A stretch of DNA of 64,000 nt from Neotamlana sargassicola (GTDB taxonomy: Bacteria; Bacteroidota; Bacteroidia; Flavobacteriales; Flavobacteriaceae). The notes under the pieces are model-generated. The model did no database searches and was not told the DNA's origin. It saw only the letters and a list, made by a program, of their open reading frames with translations. Within the stretch, counting starts at the first letter, position 1. Each line of letters begins with the position of its first letter. Positions 21,397 through 30,974 of the stretch are shown piece by piece. The position numbers and the translations under genes were made by a program. Location: contig NZ_JAJAPX010000001.1 of NCBI RefSeq assembly GCF_020523965.1, forward strand, positions 1,037,889 through 1,101,888, read 5' to 3'.

Positions 21397-21817
21397 TCTG
21401 TGTGGTTTTAAACGAAATGTTTTCTAAATCAACATCCACTAAAAATTTATGTTTTAAAAATTCTCTGCCAATTAAAACAGGAAAGCGCATATCCTCGCGC
21501 GTGCTTAAAGTTAAGTTAATCTTATATGTTTTGCCAAAAAATATAACTTCAGATTTTACTTTATAACGATTTTCTTTGTAGCCATTGCTACTTTTTACAT
21601 TGGTATTAGTAAAGGTATCGAAAACTATTTCGCTTTTACCAAAGTTTTGGTGTACGTCGCTATTAAAAATGCAACGCAGGCTATTATTTTCTTCAATTAT
21701 GCGCGAGCAGTGAATGGCCGATGTATATGCACCGGTATCTATTTTTACGTTTATGCCGAAAAGCTCTAATTTCGGAAAGTCAACTTTGTCAACTCTTCCT
21801 ATAATTTTTTTACTCAT
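21374..21817 (-). CDS. RimB/RloA-like aspartyl protease (ATP-dependent zinc protease family)
   Basis: 147-aa protein of the family annotated 'ATP-dependent zinc protease' (DUF785/RimB). It has the retropepsin-like active-site stretch [17 protein letters not shown] and the later [15 protein letters not shown], which is typical of a single-chain aspartic protease fold. In proteobacteria RimB partners RimK to process poly-glutamate tails. Here it is first in the operon and overlaps rimK by 23 bases, supporting the same partnership. The start at 21817 is the only ATG ahead of the conserved core. Confidence 0.85.
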   Translation of the reverse strand: MSKKIIGRVDKVDFPKLELFGINVKIDTGAYTSAIHCSRIIEENNSLRCIFNSDVHQNFGKSEIVFDTFTNTNVKSSNGYKENRYKVKSEVIFFGKTYKINLTLSTREDMRFPVLIGREFLKHKFLVDVDLENISFKTTQNEHSNTI

Positions 21818-21937
21818 TTTTTGTTGTTAAAAAAGTGGCGCAAGGTAACAAATTGCAACTTTTAAATATCTATTTTTTTAATAGATATTTAAGAAAGAAA
21901 ATTAGTGATAATATTTTAAATATTTACCTTTACAGTA

Positions 21938-23740
21938 ATGGATATTCCTGCTTTAGAAATACAACTAAAAACCTTGCCAAATGCGCCCGGAGTTTATCAA
22001 TATTTTGATAAAGAAGGTACTATTATTTATGTAGGTAAAGCTAAAAATTTAAAAAAGCGAGTAAGCTCCTATTTTACAAAAACGCACGATAGTGGAAAAA
22101 CCCGAGTTTTAGTAAAAAAAATTGCTAACATAAAGCATATTGTTGTTGAAACAGAAACGGACGCTTTATTGCTTGAAAACAACTTAATTAAAAAGCACAA
22201 ACCTAGGTATAACGTACTTTTAAAAGATGATAAGTCTTACCCTTGGATTTGTGTTAAAAACGAACGTTTTCCTAGAGTTTTTTCTACGCGTCGCGTGTTT
22301 AAAAATGGAGGCGATTATTTTGGACCATATACAAGCGTTAAAACAGTGCACACTTTACTCGATTTAATTCGTGGTTTATTTTCGTTGCGAACTTGCAATT
22401 ACGATTTGCATGAAGAAAAAATACAGTCAGGAAAGTACAAGGTATGTTTAGAGTATCATTTAGGAAATTGTAAAGGTGCTTGCGAAGGTTTAGAGAGTGA
22501 AAAGCATTATAACGAAAATATAAAGGCCATAAAGCAAATTTTAAAAGGAAATTTTAAAGATTCGTTATCTAAATTTAAAGAGCAAATGATGGAACTTGCG
22601 GAAAATATGCAGTTTGAAGAAGCTCAGAAAATTAAAGAAAAAGTTGAGGTTTTAGAAAATTACCAAGCCAAATCTACCATTGTAAACCCTAAAATTAGTA
22701 ATGTAGATGTTTTTAGTGTAATAAGCGACGAGAGTTATGGTTATATTAATTTTTTACAACTCTCTTACGGCTCTATTATTCGTTCGCATACACTCGAAAT
22801 TAAGAAAAAACTCGATGAAACCGATAAGGAATTATTGGAGTTAGCTATTACCGAAATTAGGCAACGTTTCCACTCCAAATCTAAAGAAATTTACGTGCCT
22901 TTTCCAGTTGATATAGGTGAGGATATTAAAGTTACCGTGCCGCAATTGGGCGATAAAAAGCATATTTTAGATTTATCGGTTAGAAATGCTAAGTATTTTA
23001 GAATGGAGCGTTTTAAACAAATTAAAATTGTAGATCCAGATAGACATGCTAATCGGGTTATGGCGCAAATGAAAGCAGATTTACGTTTACACGAAGAGCC
23101 TCGGCATATTGAGTGTTTTGATAACTCAAATATTCAAGGAACCAACCCTGTGGCAGCTTGCGTAGTGTTTAAAAATGGTAAGCCAAGTAAAAAAGATTAT
23201 CGTCATTTTAATATAAAAACGGTTGAGGGTCCAGACGATTTTGCTTCTATGGAAGAAGTTGTATATCGCCGGTACAAACGTTTGTTAGATGAAGAGCAGC
23301 CGTTACCACAACTTATAATTATTGATGGAGGAAAAGGGCAACTATCGTCAGCATTAAAAAGTTTAGATGCCTTAAATTTAAGAGGAAAAATTGCCATAAT
23401 CGGAATTGCAAAGCGTTTAGAAGAATTATTTTATCCAAACGATCCAATTCCGTTATATTTAGATAAAAAAAGCGAAACACTAAAAATAATTCAACAATTA
23501 CGAAACGAAGCACACCGTTTTGGTATAGAGCACCATCGTAATCGTAGAAGTAAAAGTGCATTAAATACCGAGTTAGAAACTATAAATGGTGTAGGCGAAA
23601 AAACAGTTGTAGAGTTGCTCAAACATTTTAAATCGGCTAAACGTGTAGCTAATGCAAAACTTGATGAGTTAGAAGATGTTGTTGGAGCATCGCGAGCAGA
23701 AAAAATTTATAATTATTACCATAGTAAATCGTTAAAATAG
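21938..23740 (+). CDS. uvrC: Excinuclease ABC subunit C
   Basis: Makes the dual incisions of nucleotide excision repair with UvrAB. The 600-aa protein is full length. The GIY-YIG nuclease is at residues 12-95 (GVYQYFDKEG, IIYVGKAKNLKKR), a Cys cluster lies near residues 150-185, and a UVR domain near 200-240 (MQFEEAQKIKEKVEVLE). The RNase H-like endonuclease follows (ECFDNSNIQG, LIIIDGGKGQLSSA), and C-terminal HhH motifs are at 550-595 (INGVGEKTVVELLKHF). It is transcribed divergently from the RimB-like operon. Confidence 0.97.
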   Translation: MDIPALEIQLKTLPNAPGVYQYFDKEGTIIYVGKAKNLKKRVSSYFTKTHDSGKTRVLVKKIANIKHIVVETETDALLLENNLIKKHKPRYNVLLKDDKSYPWICVKNERFPRVFSTRRVFKNGGDYFGPYTSVKTVHTLLDLIRGLFSLRTCNYDLHEEKIQSGKYKVCLEYHLGNCKGACEGLESEKHYNENIKAIKQILKGNFKDSLSKFKEQMMELAENMQFEEAQKIKEKVEVLENYQAKSTIVNPKISNVDVFSVISDESYGYINFLQLSYGSIIRSHTLEIKKKLDETDKELLELAITEIRQRFHSKSKEIYVPFPVDIGEDIKVTVPQLGDKKHILDLSVRNAKYFRMERFKQIKIVDPDRHANRVMAQMKADLRLHEEPRHIECFDNSNIQGTNPVAACVVFKNGKPSKKDYRHFNIKTVEGPDDFASMEEVVYRRYKRLLDEEQPLPQLIIIDGGKGQLSSALKSLDALNLRGKIAIIGIAKRLEELFYPNDPIPLYLDKKSETLKIIQQLRNEAHRFGIEHHRNRRSKSALNTELETINGVGEKTVVELLKHFKSAKRVANAKLDELEDVVGASRAEKIYNYYHSKSLK

Positions 23741-23839
23741 TGAGTGTTGGTTTAAAACACATCATTTTGGTTCTGTGGCATTCCAGCATCGAAAAAGAAT
23801 CAGAAGTATTGCAGAATAAAAAAACATAAAACGTAACAT

Positions 23840-26077
23840 TTGAATATAAAACCAATAATACTAACTTTAATTTTGCTCGCTTGCATTTCCGCGAAAGCGC
23901 AAATAGAAAACACCCCAAAAACAGCACCAAAAGTAGGGTTGGTGTTAAGTGGAGGTGGGGCAAAAGGGCTGGCTCATATTGGCGTTTTAAAAGTAATAGA
24001 CAGTTTAGGTGTAAAGGTAGATTATGTTGCCGGAACTAGTATGGGCGCTATAATTGGCTCGTTGTATGCTGTAGGTTATACTGGTAAACAACTCGATTCT
24101 GTGTTTCATGAAGTCGATTTTGATAATATTTTAAACGATAATTTACCTAGAAAGGTAAAGTCGTTTCATGAGCGTGAAAATGCCGAGCGTTATGCGGTGA
24201 AACTTCCTTTTAATAAGTTTAAAATTAACTTGCCTTCGGCTTTATCGCGTGGTCATAATACTTATAATCTTTTGTCTAAACTCATGCTGCCTTTGTGCGA
24301 AACCGAAGATTTTAGCAAATTACCAATTCCGTTTTTTTGTGTAGCAACCAATGTAGAAACTGGTGACGAGGTGTATTTAGAAAAAGGGAATTTACCGTTG
24401 TCGGTTTTAGCAAGCGCAGCATTGCCATCGGTATTTAAACCTGTTTTTATAAACGATGAAATGCTTATTGATGGTGGCGTAACAAATAATTATCCTGTTG
24501 ATGAGCTTAGGGCAAAAGGTATGGACATTATTATAGGTGTTGATGTGCAAGATGGGTTAATGGATAGAAAGGAGCTAACCTCGGGTCTCGATGTGCTGTT
24601 GCAAATTAACAATTTTAGAACCATAAACGACATGAAATCTAAAGTTGGAAAAACTGATGTTTATATTAAACCAAACATAAAAGATTTTACCGTAGTTTCT
24701 TTTGATGAAGGAAATAATATTATTACCGCTGGAAACGAAGCTGCTTTACAACAACTTGAGGCATTAAAAGATTTGCCTAAAAAGCCACAAGCCTTAATAA
24801 GTAAACCTTTAAAATGTATTGACAGTTTAGTAATAAATAGCGTGAAAATTGAAGGTTTAACAAATTATACGCGCTCTTATGTTACTGGAAAGTTGAAGCT
24901 AAAAAGTAAGGAGAAAATTAGTTATAATCAGTTCGAAAATGGATTGAACAACCTTGAAGCAACCAATAACTTTGATGGTTTTGAATATAATTTAAAAAAA
25001 GCCGATGATAATATAGGTTATAATTTAAGTACCAAGTTAAAAGAATCGCAGGTAAATACCTTTTTAAAGTTAGGAGTGCATTTCGATAATTTATATAAAA
25101 GTGCCGCCCTTATTAACTTAACAAAAAAACGTTTGCTATTTAATAACGATGTGGTTTCTTTCGATTTTATTGTGGGAGATAACGTGCGTTATAATTTCGA
25201 TTATTTAATCGATAAAGGTTTTTATTGGAGTGTTGGTTTAAAATCGCGTTACAATCAATTTAAAAAAGCAATAGGTGCCCAATTGTTGCTTGACGACGAT
25301 GAAATTTCGAGCTCAGGATTAAATAATTTAAATGTGAAATTAAAAGACTTTACAAGTCAGTTTTACTTACAAACTTTAGTTTATCGCGATTTAACATTTG
25401 GCGTAGGAGCCGAACATAAACGATTAGAAATAACCTCGGAAACAATTACCGACGAAGCATCGGAAGAGGATTTTCATTTCGAAAACTCCGATTATTTTAG
25501 TCTTTTTGGGCATTTAAAACTCGATTCTTACGATAATAAATATTTTCCAAAGAAAGGTGTTTATTTTAATGGTGATTTGCACGTGTACCTGTTTGGGTCT
25601 AGTTTTATTCAGGAATTCGAAAATTTTTCGATTGCTAAAGCCGATATAGGTTATGCCTTTAGCCCAACAAAATATTTAGCATTTAATTTTAAAGCACAAG
25701 GCGGATTTAAAATTGGAAGCGACGCCATTAAAACGCTCGATTTTGCACTTGGTGGTTATGGCAATAACTTAATAAATAACTTTACACCATTTTTAGGTTA
25801 CGATTTTATTTCGCTTCCAGGAAATAGTTTTGTAAAATCTGCGGTTACTGCCGATTTCGAGGTGTTTAAAAAACACCACATTACTTTAGAAGGTAACTGG
25901 GCAAATGTTGAAGACAATATTTTTGAAACCGGCGAGTGGTTTACAGCACCAGATTATAGTGGCTATGCTATTGGTTATGCTATTGATAGTTTTTTGGGGC
26001 CATTACAGGCCAAATATAGTTACACTCCAGAGTTGGGAGAAAGTATGTGGTATTTTAGTATTGGGTTTTGGTTTTAG
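23840..26077 (+). CDS. Patatin-like phospholipase with outer-membrane beta-barrel (PlpD/T5d-like)
   Basis: 745-aa exported protein with a signal peptide at residues 1-21 (ends SAKAQ). The patatin lipase domain (about 30-225) has an oxyanion loop SGGGAKG, a serine nucleophile in AGTSMGA and an aspartate in IDGGVTNNYP. A POTRA-like segment (about 325-400) and a C-terminal 16-strand-type barrel of the Omp85/D15 class follow, ending in aromatic FSIGFWF. This matches type Vd autotransporters. The start is TTG: the in-frame codon two before it is a stop (23834-23836) and no ATG precedes the signal peptide. Confidence 0.9.
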   Translation: MNIKPIILTLILLACISAKAQIENTPKTAPKVGLVLSGGGAKGLAHIGVLKVIDSLGVKVDYVAGTSMGAIIGSLYAVGYTGKQLDSVFHEVDFDNILNDNLPRKVKSFHERENAERYAVKLPFNKFKINLPSALSRGHNTYNLLSKLMLPLCETEDFSKLPIPFFCVATNVETGDEVYLEKGNLPLSVLASAALPSVFKPVFINDEMLIDGGVTNNYPVDELRAKGMDIIIGVDVQDGLMDRKELTSGLDVLLQINNFRTINDMKSKVGKTDVYIKPNIKDFTVVSFDEGNNIITAGNEAALQQLEALKDLPKKPQALISKPLKCIDSLVINSVKIEGLTNYTRSYVTGKLKLKSKEKISYNQFENGLNNLEATNNFDGFEYNLKKADDNIGYNLSTKLKESQVNTFLKLGVHFDNLYKSAALINLTKKRLLFNNDVVSFDFIVGDNVRYNFDYLIDKGFYWSVGLKSRYNQFKKAIGAQLLLDDDEISSSGLNNLNVKLKDFTSQFYLQTLVYRDLTFGVGAEHKRLEITSETITDEASEEDFHFENSDYFSLFGHLKLDSYDNKYFPKKGVYFNGDLHVYLFGSSFIQEFENFSIAKADIGYAFSPTKYLAFNFKAQGGFKIGSDAIKTLDFALGGYGNNLINNFTPFLGYDFISLPGNSFVKSAVTADFEVFKKHHITLEGNWANVEDNIFETGEWFTAPDYSGYAIGYAIDSFLGPLQAKYSYTPELGESMWYFSIGFWF

Positions 26078-26297
26078 TTGAAGTCTGATTTATACTTTTA
26101 ATAAAATCGCGATAGTTGTTACAGTATGATGCTACAATTCAAAAATTTACTCGTGTTTCTTCACTTTCTTATCAAGAGAAATCCTAAGTAATTTGTACAC
26201 TTTTCCGTATCTTTATAACACCAACAATTAAATAAGTTATCCAATACTAATTTCAGGATTACTTTCAATATCTAATTTATTAAAATTATTAGAAGCT

Positions 26298-27455
26298 ATG
26301 CCTTTTTACCACCAATTAGGAAGCATTCCGCGTAAACGCCACACACAATTCCGAAAAAAAGACGGAAGTCTGTATTACGAGCAGTTGTTTGGTACCATTG
26401 GTTTCGACGGTATGTCCACCAATTCCTATCACGAGCATAGACCAACAATGGTCAAGGAAATAGTAAAACAATACAGTATTGCGCCAAAAATTGCCAAAGA
26501 AAATAACATACAATCCTATCGATTTAGGGGCTTTCAAGTAGCACCCGAAAACGATTATTTAAACAGTCGAAAAGTAGTGCTTACCAATACAGATTGTAAT
26601 ATTATTTTAGCAGCGCCACAAGAATCAACCAAAGACTATTTCTATAAAAATACCGATGCAGACGAAGTAATTTTTATCCATAAAGGAACCGGGAAATTAC
26701 GCACTATGTACGGTAATCTCGATTTTTCGTACGGAGATTATTTAGTAATTCCACGCGGAATTATTTATAAACTCGATTTTAACGACCAAAACAACCGTTT
26801 GTTTATTGTCGAATCTTATCGACCGGTATATACACCGAAACGCTACCGGAACTGGTTTGGACAGTTATTAGAACATTCACCATTTTGTGAGCGAGATATA
26901 CGCAGGCCTCAAGAATTAGAAACCCACAACGAGTTGGGCGATTTTACCATAAAAGTAAAAAAACAAGACGAAATTATAGAAATGGTCTATGCATCACATC
27001 CTTTTGATGTGGTGGGTTACGACGGATACAATTATCCGTATGCCTTTTCCATTCACGATTTCGAACCCATTACAGGACGCGTGCACCAGCCGCCACCAGT
27101 ACATCAAACTTTTGAAACCGATGCCTTTGTAATTTGCAGTTTTGTACCGCGTTTGTACGATTATCATCCGCAAGCCATTCCTGCGCCTTACAACCATAGC
27201 AATATCGATTCCGACGAGGTTTTGTATTACGTAGATGGCGATTTTATGAGCCGAAACGACATCGAAGCCGGCCATATTTCCTTGCATCCGGCAGGGATTC
27301 CGCACGGGCCACATCCGGGAGCCACCGAGCGTAGTATAGGTAAAACCAAAACCGAAGAATTGGCAGTAATGGTCGATACTTTTAAACCGCTAAAAGTAAC
27401 CGAAGAAGCCATTAAAATTGCCGATAACGATTACTTTAAATCTTGGCTCGAGTAG
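26298..27455 (+). CDS. hmgA: Homogentisate 1,2-dioxygenase
   Basis: Opens the homogentisate ring in tyrosine/phenylalanine degradation. The 385-aa protein is a cupin-like iron dioxygenase. The Fe-ligand region lies near the C-terminus, with HPAGIPHGPHPGATERSIG and VHQTFETDAFVICSFVPR. Bacteroidota forms are shorter than the ~435-aa proteobacterial ones, which fits. It shares the cluster with hppD, the enzyme before it in the pathway, with a four-helix-bundle insertion between the two. Confidence 0.93.
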   Translation: MPFYHQLGSIPRKRHTQFRKKDGSLYYEQLFGTIGFDGMSTNSYHEHRPTMVKEIVKQYSIAPKIAKENNIQSYRFRGFQVAPENDYLNSRKVVLTNTDCNIILAAPQESTKDYFYKNTDADEVIFIHKGTGKLRTMYGNLDFSYGDYLVIPRGIIYKLDFNDQNNRLFIVESYRPVYTPKRYRNWFGQLLEHSPFCERDIRRPQELETHNELGDFTIKVKKQDEIIEMVYASHPFDVVGYDGYNYPYAFSIHDFEPITGRVHQPPPVHQTFETDAFVICSFVPRLYDYHPQAIPAPYNHSNIDSDEVLYYVDGDFMSRNDIEAGHISLHPAGIPHGPHPGATERSIGKTKTEELAVMVDTFKPLKVTEEAIKIADNDYFKSWLE

Positions 27456-27464
27456 AAGAAGTTG

Positions 27465-27886
27465 ATTAGAAAAGAGATAAAAGAAAAGAGAGAAGAGAGG
27501 ATGAAAAGGCACAATTATAAAAATCTTAAAATTTGGAGTTTAGGAATTGAAATTGTTGATGAAGTTTTCAAAATTACAATTGACTTTCCAAAGGAAGAAA
27601 AGTTTGGGTTAGTATCGCAAATAAATAGGTGTTCTGTTTCTGTACCAAGTAATATTGCAGAAGGTTCGTCTAGAACGGATAAATCTTTTTCTCATTTCAT
27701 CGATATTTCTCTAGGTTCATATTTGAACTGGAAACACAACTAATAACCGCATTCAAAAGAAATTATATAACGAAAGAACAATTAACAATATTTGAAGAAA
27801 AAATAGCAGAATTTCAAAAAATGACTATGAGTTTTCAAAACAAGCTCTAAAGTCTCATTTCTCTTCTCTCTTTTCTTTATTCTAAT
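27465..27886. repeat. Inverted repeats flanking the four-helix-bundle gene
   Basis: AAAGAAAAGAGAGAAGAGA at 27480-27498 is repeated as an exact 19-bp reverse complement at 27860-27878. Outside these, ATTAGAA (27465-27471) is matched by TTCTAAT (27880-27886). In the transcript the arms would form a purine/pyrimidine stem that brings the two ends of the inserted gene together, like the ends of 23S rRNA intervening sequences that encode S23 proteins. I see no clear target duplication. Confidence 0.75.
27501..27850 (+). pseudogene. Four-helix-bundle (S23/IVS-type) protein, frameshifted
   Basis: The first ~73 codons from ATG 27501 encode a standard S23-type four-helix-bundle protein (YKNLKIWSLGIEIVDEVFK, then NIAEGSSRTD). 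Near 27718-27722 the frame breaks: the family sequence continues in another frame as FELETQLITAFKRNYITKEQ and ends at TAA 27848-27850. The span of 350 bases is one short of 117 codons, consistent with one lost base (or a sequencing error). In the original frame translation stops at 27743 with an aberrant YLNWKHN tail. Such proteins are known from 23S rRNA intervening sequences and as free-standing genes; their molecular role is unclear. Confidence 0.85.
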
Positions 27887-27896
27887 ATTCATACAA

Positions 27897-29060
27897 ATGA
27901 GTAAAAAGGAAATAAAATCAGTAAACTACGGTTTAGAAAAAATATTTGAAGGAGCACAAGATTTCCTACCACTGTTAGGAACGGATTATGTAGAATTTTA
28001 TGTGGGTAATGCCAAACAAGCTGCTCATTTCTACAAAACGGCATTTGGCTTTCAATCTTACGCTTACCGCGGATTAGAAACTGGCGCAACCGATTCAGTA
28101 AGTTATGTGTTAAAGCAAGACAAAATCCGATTGGTATTAACTACGCCCTTAAATAGCAAATCGCCCATAAACGACCATATTGTAAAACACGGAGACGGCG
28201 TAAAAGTAGTCGCACTTTGGGTTGAAGATGCCAGAAAAGCCTATGAAGAAACTACATCACGAGGTGCAAAATCGTACTTAGAACCCATTGTTGAAAAAGA
28301 CGAACACGGAGAAATAGTACGTTCTGGAATTTATACTTACGGAGATACAGTGCATATTTTTGTTGAGCGTAAAAACTACAACGGAGTATTTATGCCTGGT
28401 TTTGAGGCGTGGAATTCCGATTACAATCCACCATCAGCAGGATTAAAATACATCGATCACATGGTAGGAAATGTAGGTTGGAATCAAATGAATACATGGG
28501 TAAAATGGTACGAAGATGTTATGGGGTTTGAAAACTTTTTATCTTTTGATGATACGCAAATTCACACCGAATATTCCGCCTTAATGAGTAAAGTAATGTC
28601 TAACGGAAATGGGCGAATTAAATTCCCAATTAACGAACCTGCCGAAGGTAAAAAACGTTCTCAAATAGAAGAATATTTAGATTTTTACGAAGGTGCAGGC
28701 GTACAACACATCGCTGTTGCAACAGATGATATTATAAACACCGTAACCCAATTAAGAAATAACGGTGTTGAATTTTTATCTACGCCACCCGAAGAATATT
28801 ACAAAGCGGTTCCAGGGAGATTAGAAGAATTCAGTCACGAGTTAAGGGAAGACATCGAAAAACTAAAAGGCTTAGGGATTATGATTGACGCCGACGAAGA
28901 AGGCTATTTATTACAAATTTTCACTAAACCTGTAGAAGACAGACCAACATTGTTTTTTGAAATTATTCAACGAATGGGGGCACGCGGATTTGGCGCAGGA
29001 AACTTTAAAGCTTTGTTTGAGTCTATTGAACGCGAACAAGCAAAACGAGGCACGTTGTAA
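27897..29060 (+). CDS. hppD: 4-hydroxyphenylpyruvate dioxygenase
   Basis: Converts 4-hydroxyphenylpyruvate to homogentisate, the substrate of the upstream HmgA. The 387-aa protein has two VOC-fold halves. The Fe ligands are visible as His in YIDHMVGNV, His in GVQHIAVATDD and Glu in LFFEIIQRMGARGFGAGNFK, the diagnostic C-terminal signature. Probably part of the hmgA operon, interrupted by the four-helix-bundle insertion. Confidence 0.95.
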   Translation: MSKKEIKSVNYGLEKIFEGAQDFLPLLGTDYVEFYVGNAKQAAHFYKTAFGFQSYAYRGLETGATDSVSYVLKQDKIRLVLTTPLNSKSPINDHIVKHGDGVKVVALWVEDARKAYEETTSRGAKSYLEPIVEKDEHGEIVRSGIYTYGDTVHIFVERKNYNGVFMPGFEAWNSDYNPPSAGLKYIDHMVGNVGWNQMNTWVKWYEDVMGFENFLSFDDTQIHTEYSALMSKVMSNGNGRIKFPINEPAEGKKRSQIEEYLDFYEGAGVQHIAVATDDIINTVTQLRNNGVEFLSTPPEEYYKAVPGRLEEFSHELREDIEKLKGLGIMIDADEEGYLLQIFTKPVEDRPTLFFEIIQRMGARGFGAGNFKALFESIEREQAKRGTL

Positions 29061-29270
29061 AGTATAATCTTAGACGTCAGTTTTAAAAATTGAAGTTAGC
29101 ACGAATAATTGAAAGTGTTTTTTTGTTAAATCGTTTAAATTAAACGTTAAGACTTTAGTTAATAAAAAAGTAGTGTGGAGAAATTTTATATTTTTGGAAT
29201 GGTAATTGTAATTTCTCAAATACAATAAAATTTTTTAAAAGAAGTTACAAAGAAAACAGCCCTTTATATC

Positions 29271-30047
29271 ATGAAAAAATTATTGCTATTAATAATTACA
29301 ATTGTTGCTTTACCAAAATTAAATGCGCAAGAACCCGCGTTTGATACTGGTGAGTGGTTTAAGTTTAAAATGAGTTACAGCGGCTGGATGAAAGCCGGAA
29401 ATGCAACTTTAAAAGTAAACCAAACGAAGTTAAATAACAAAGAGGTATTTCATGTGGTTGGTAAAGGTTGGACTACAGGAATGATTAAGTGGGTGTTTAA
29501 AGTTGAAGATAGGTACGAAAGCTATTTCGATAAACAAAGTTTAGTGCCCTACAAGTTTGTTAGAAAAATAGACGAAGGCGGTCACACTAAAGATATTGTA
29601 ATAAATTTCGATCAAGAAAAAAACAAGGCACATGTTAATAATATAAAGCATAAAACAAAAAAAGTGTTTGATACCGAGCCTAATATTCAAGATATGGTGT
29701 CAACTTTTTATTACCTCCGAAATAAGTTAGATACCAGTGTAATGAAACCGGGAGATGAAGTGCGAATTGATATGTTTTTCGACGAGGAAAATTATGGTTT
29801 TAAGCTTAAATATTTAGGTGAAGAAATTATAGAAACCGAGTTCGGCGATATTGAGTCTTTAAAATTTCGTCCGTATGTAATGGCCGGTCGTGTTTTTAAA
29901 GAAGAAGAAAGTTTAACACTGTGGGTGTCTAAAGATAAAAATAAGTTACCTTTGCGTATCAAAGCCGATTTAGCCGTAGGTTCGTTACGAGCCGATTTAG
30001 AAGCTTTTAAAGGCTTAAAACACCCGTTTAAAATAGTTGTTAATTAA
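29271..30047 (+). CDS. DUF3108-family secreted protein
   Basis: 258-aa protein with a signal peptide at residues 1-19 (ends LNAQ). The remainder is beta-rich and matches the DUF3108 layout: GEWFKFKMSYSGWMKAGNA at the start, then EDRYESYFD, and DMVSTFYYLRNKLD in the middle. Probably periplasmic. Function is not known. It is followed by the tryptophan dioxygenase after nine bases, suggesting cotranscription. Confidence 0.8.
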   Translation: MKKLLLLIITIVALPKLNAQEPAFDTGEWFKFKMSYSGWMKAGNATLKVNQTKLNNKEVFHVVGKGWTTGMIKWVFKVEDRYESYFDKQSLVPYKFVRKIDEGGHTKDIVINFDQEKNKAHVNNIKHKTKKVFDTEPNIQDMVSTFYYLRNKLDTSVMKPGDEVRIDMFFDEENYGFKLKYLGEEIIETEFGDIESLKFRPYVMAGRVFKEEESLTLWVSKDKNKLPLRIKADLAVGSLRADLEAFKGLKHPFKIVVN

Positions 30048-30056
30048 TTACAGGCC

Positions 30057-30974
30057 TTGAACTCCAAAATAAACAATCAACTTAAAGAAAAATACGATAG
30101 TATAAACCAAGACGTCGATACACATCTTGAAGGTTTGTTACACAGTAAACCTATAAACTATTGGGATTATATTCAAACCGACGCGCTGCTAAGTCTTCAA
30201 GTGCAACGTACTGTTTTTCCAGACGAGAATGTGTTTATAATGTATCATCAAATTTCCGAACTTTTGTTCAAAATGATACTTAGCGAAATAGAACAGTTGG
30301 CTAAAACCGAGCATATTTCAGTTGATGTTTTTACCGATAAGATAATGCGCGTAAGTCGTTATTTCGATGTGCTTACCTCGTCATTCAGCATTATGAAAGA
30401 CGGTATGGATATTGAGCAATACAATAAGTTTAGAACCACATTAACGCCTGCTAGCGGGTTTCAAAGCGCGCAATATCGTAAAATAGAGTTTGCTTCAACC
30501 GAGTTAATTAATTTAATTGATAACCGTTTTAGAAAAACAATAAATAAAAACTCATCGTATGAGCATGCTTTCGAGCATTTGTATTGGCAAGCCGCAGGAA
30601 AAGATTTTAAAACAGGTAAAAAAACATACACTTTAACAGCTTTTGAAGCGCGTTATAAAGAGGAATTTATTAGATTTACTAAGTTTTATCAATTTAATAA
30701 TTTGTATTCTAAATTTAAATCGCTTCCGCCAGAAGCCAGAGAATACAAACCACTAATTGATGCCATGAGGCATTACGACTATACTGTTAATATAAAGTGG
30801 GTTATGGCTCATTATACAACAGCAAATCATTATTTAAACATTGGAGGAAAAACAGCCGAAGCTACCGGAGGTAGTGAGTGGGTAAAATACATGCATCCTA
30901 AATATCAAAAACGAATATTTTTTCCAGATTTATGGACAGAAAACGAAATAGCAACATGGGGAACAAATTTGTAA
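30057..30974 (+). CDS. kynA: Tryptophan 2,3-dioxygenase
   Basis: Heme enzyme that opens tryptophan to N-formylkynurenine. The 305-aa protein has the family signatures MYHQISELLFKMILSEIE, SGFQSAQYRKIEF and HYTTANHYLNIGGKTAEATG. The start must be TTG 30057 (or a downstream non-ATG codon): the preceding gene's own TAA (30045-30047) is in frame just upstream and the next in-frame ATG falls inside the conserved core. Its 3' end overlaps the next gene by 19 bases. It lies with the tyrosine-degradation genes, forming an aromatic amino-acid catabolic block. Confidence 0.93.
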   Translation: MNSKINNQLKEKYDSINQDVDTHLEGLLHSKPINYWDYIQTDALLSLQVQRTVFPDENVFIMYHQISELLFKMILSEIEQLAKTEHISVDVFTDKIMRVSRYFDVLTSSFSIMKDGMDIEQYNKFRTTLTPASGFQSAQYRKIEFASTELINLIDNRFRKTINKNSSYEHAFEHLYWQAAGKDFKTGKKTYTLTAFEARYKEEFIRFTKFYQFNNLYSKFKSLPPEAREYKPLIDAMRHYDYTVNIKWVMAHYTTANHYLNIGGKTAEATGGSEWVKYMHPKYQKRIFFPDLWTENEIATWGTNL

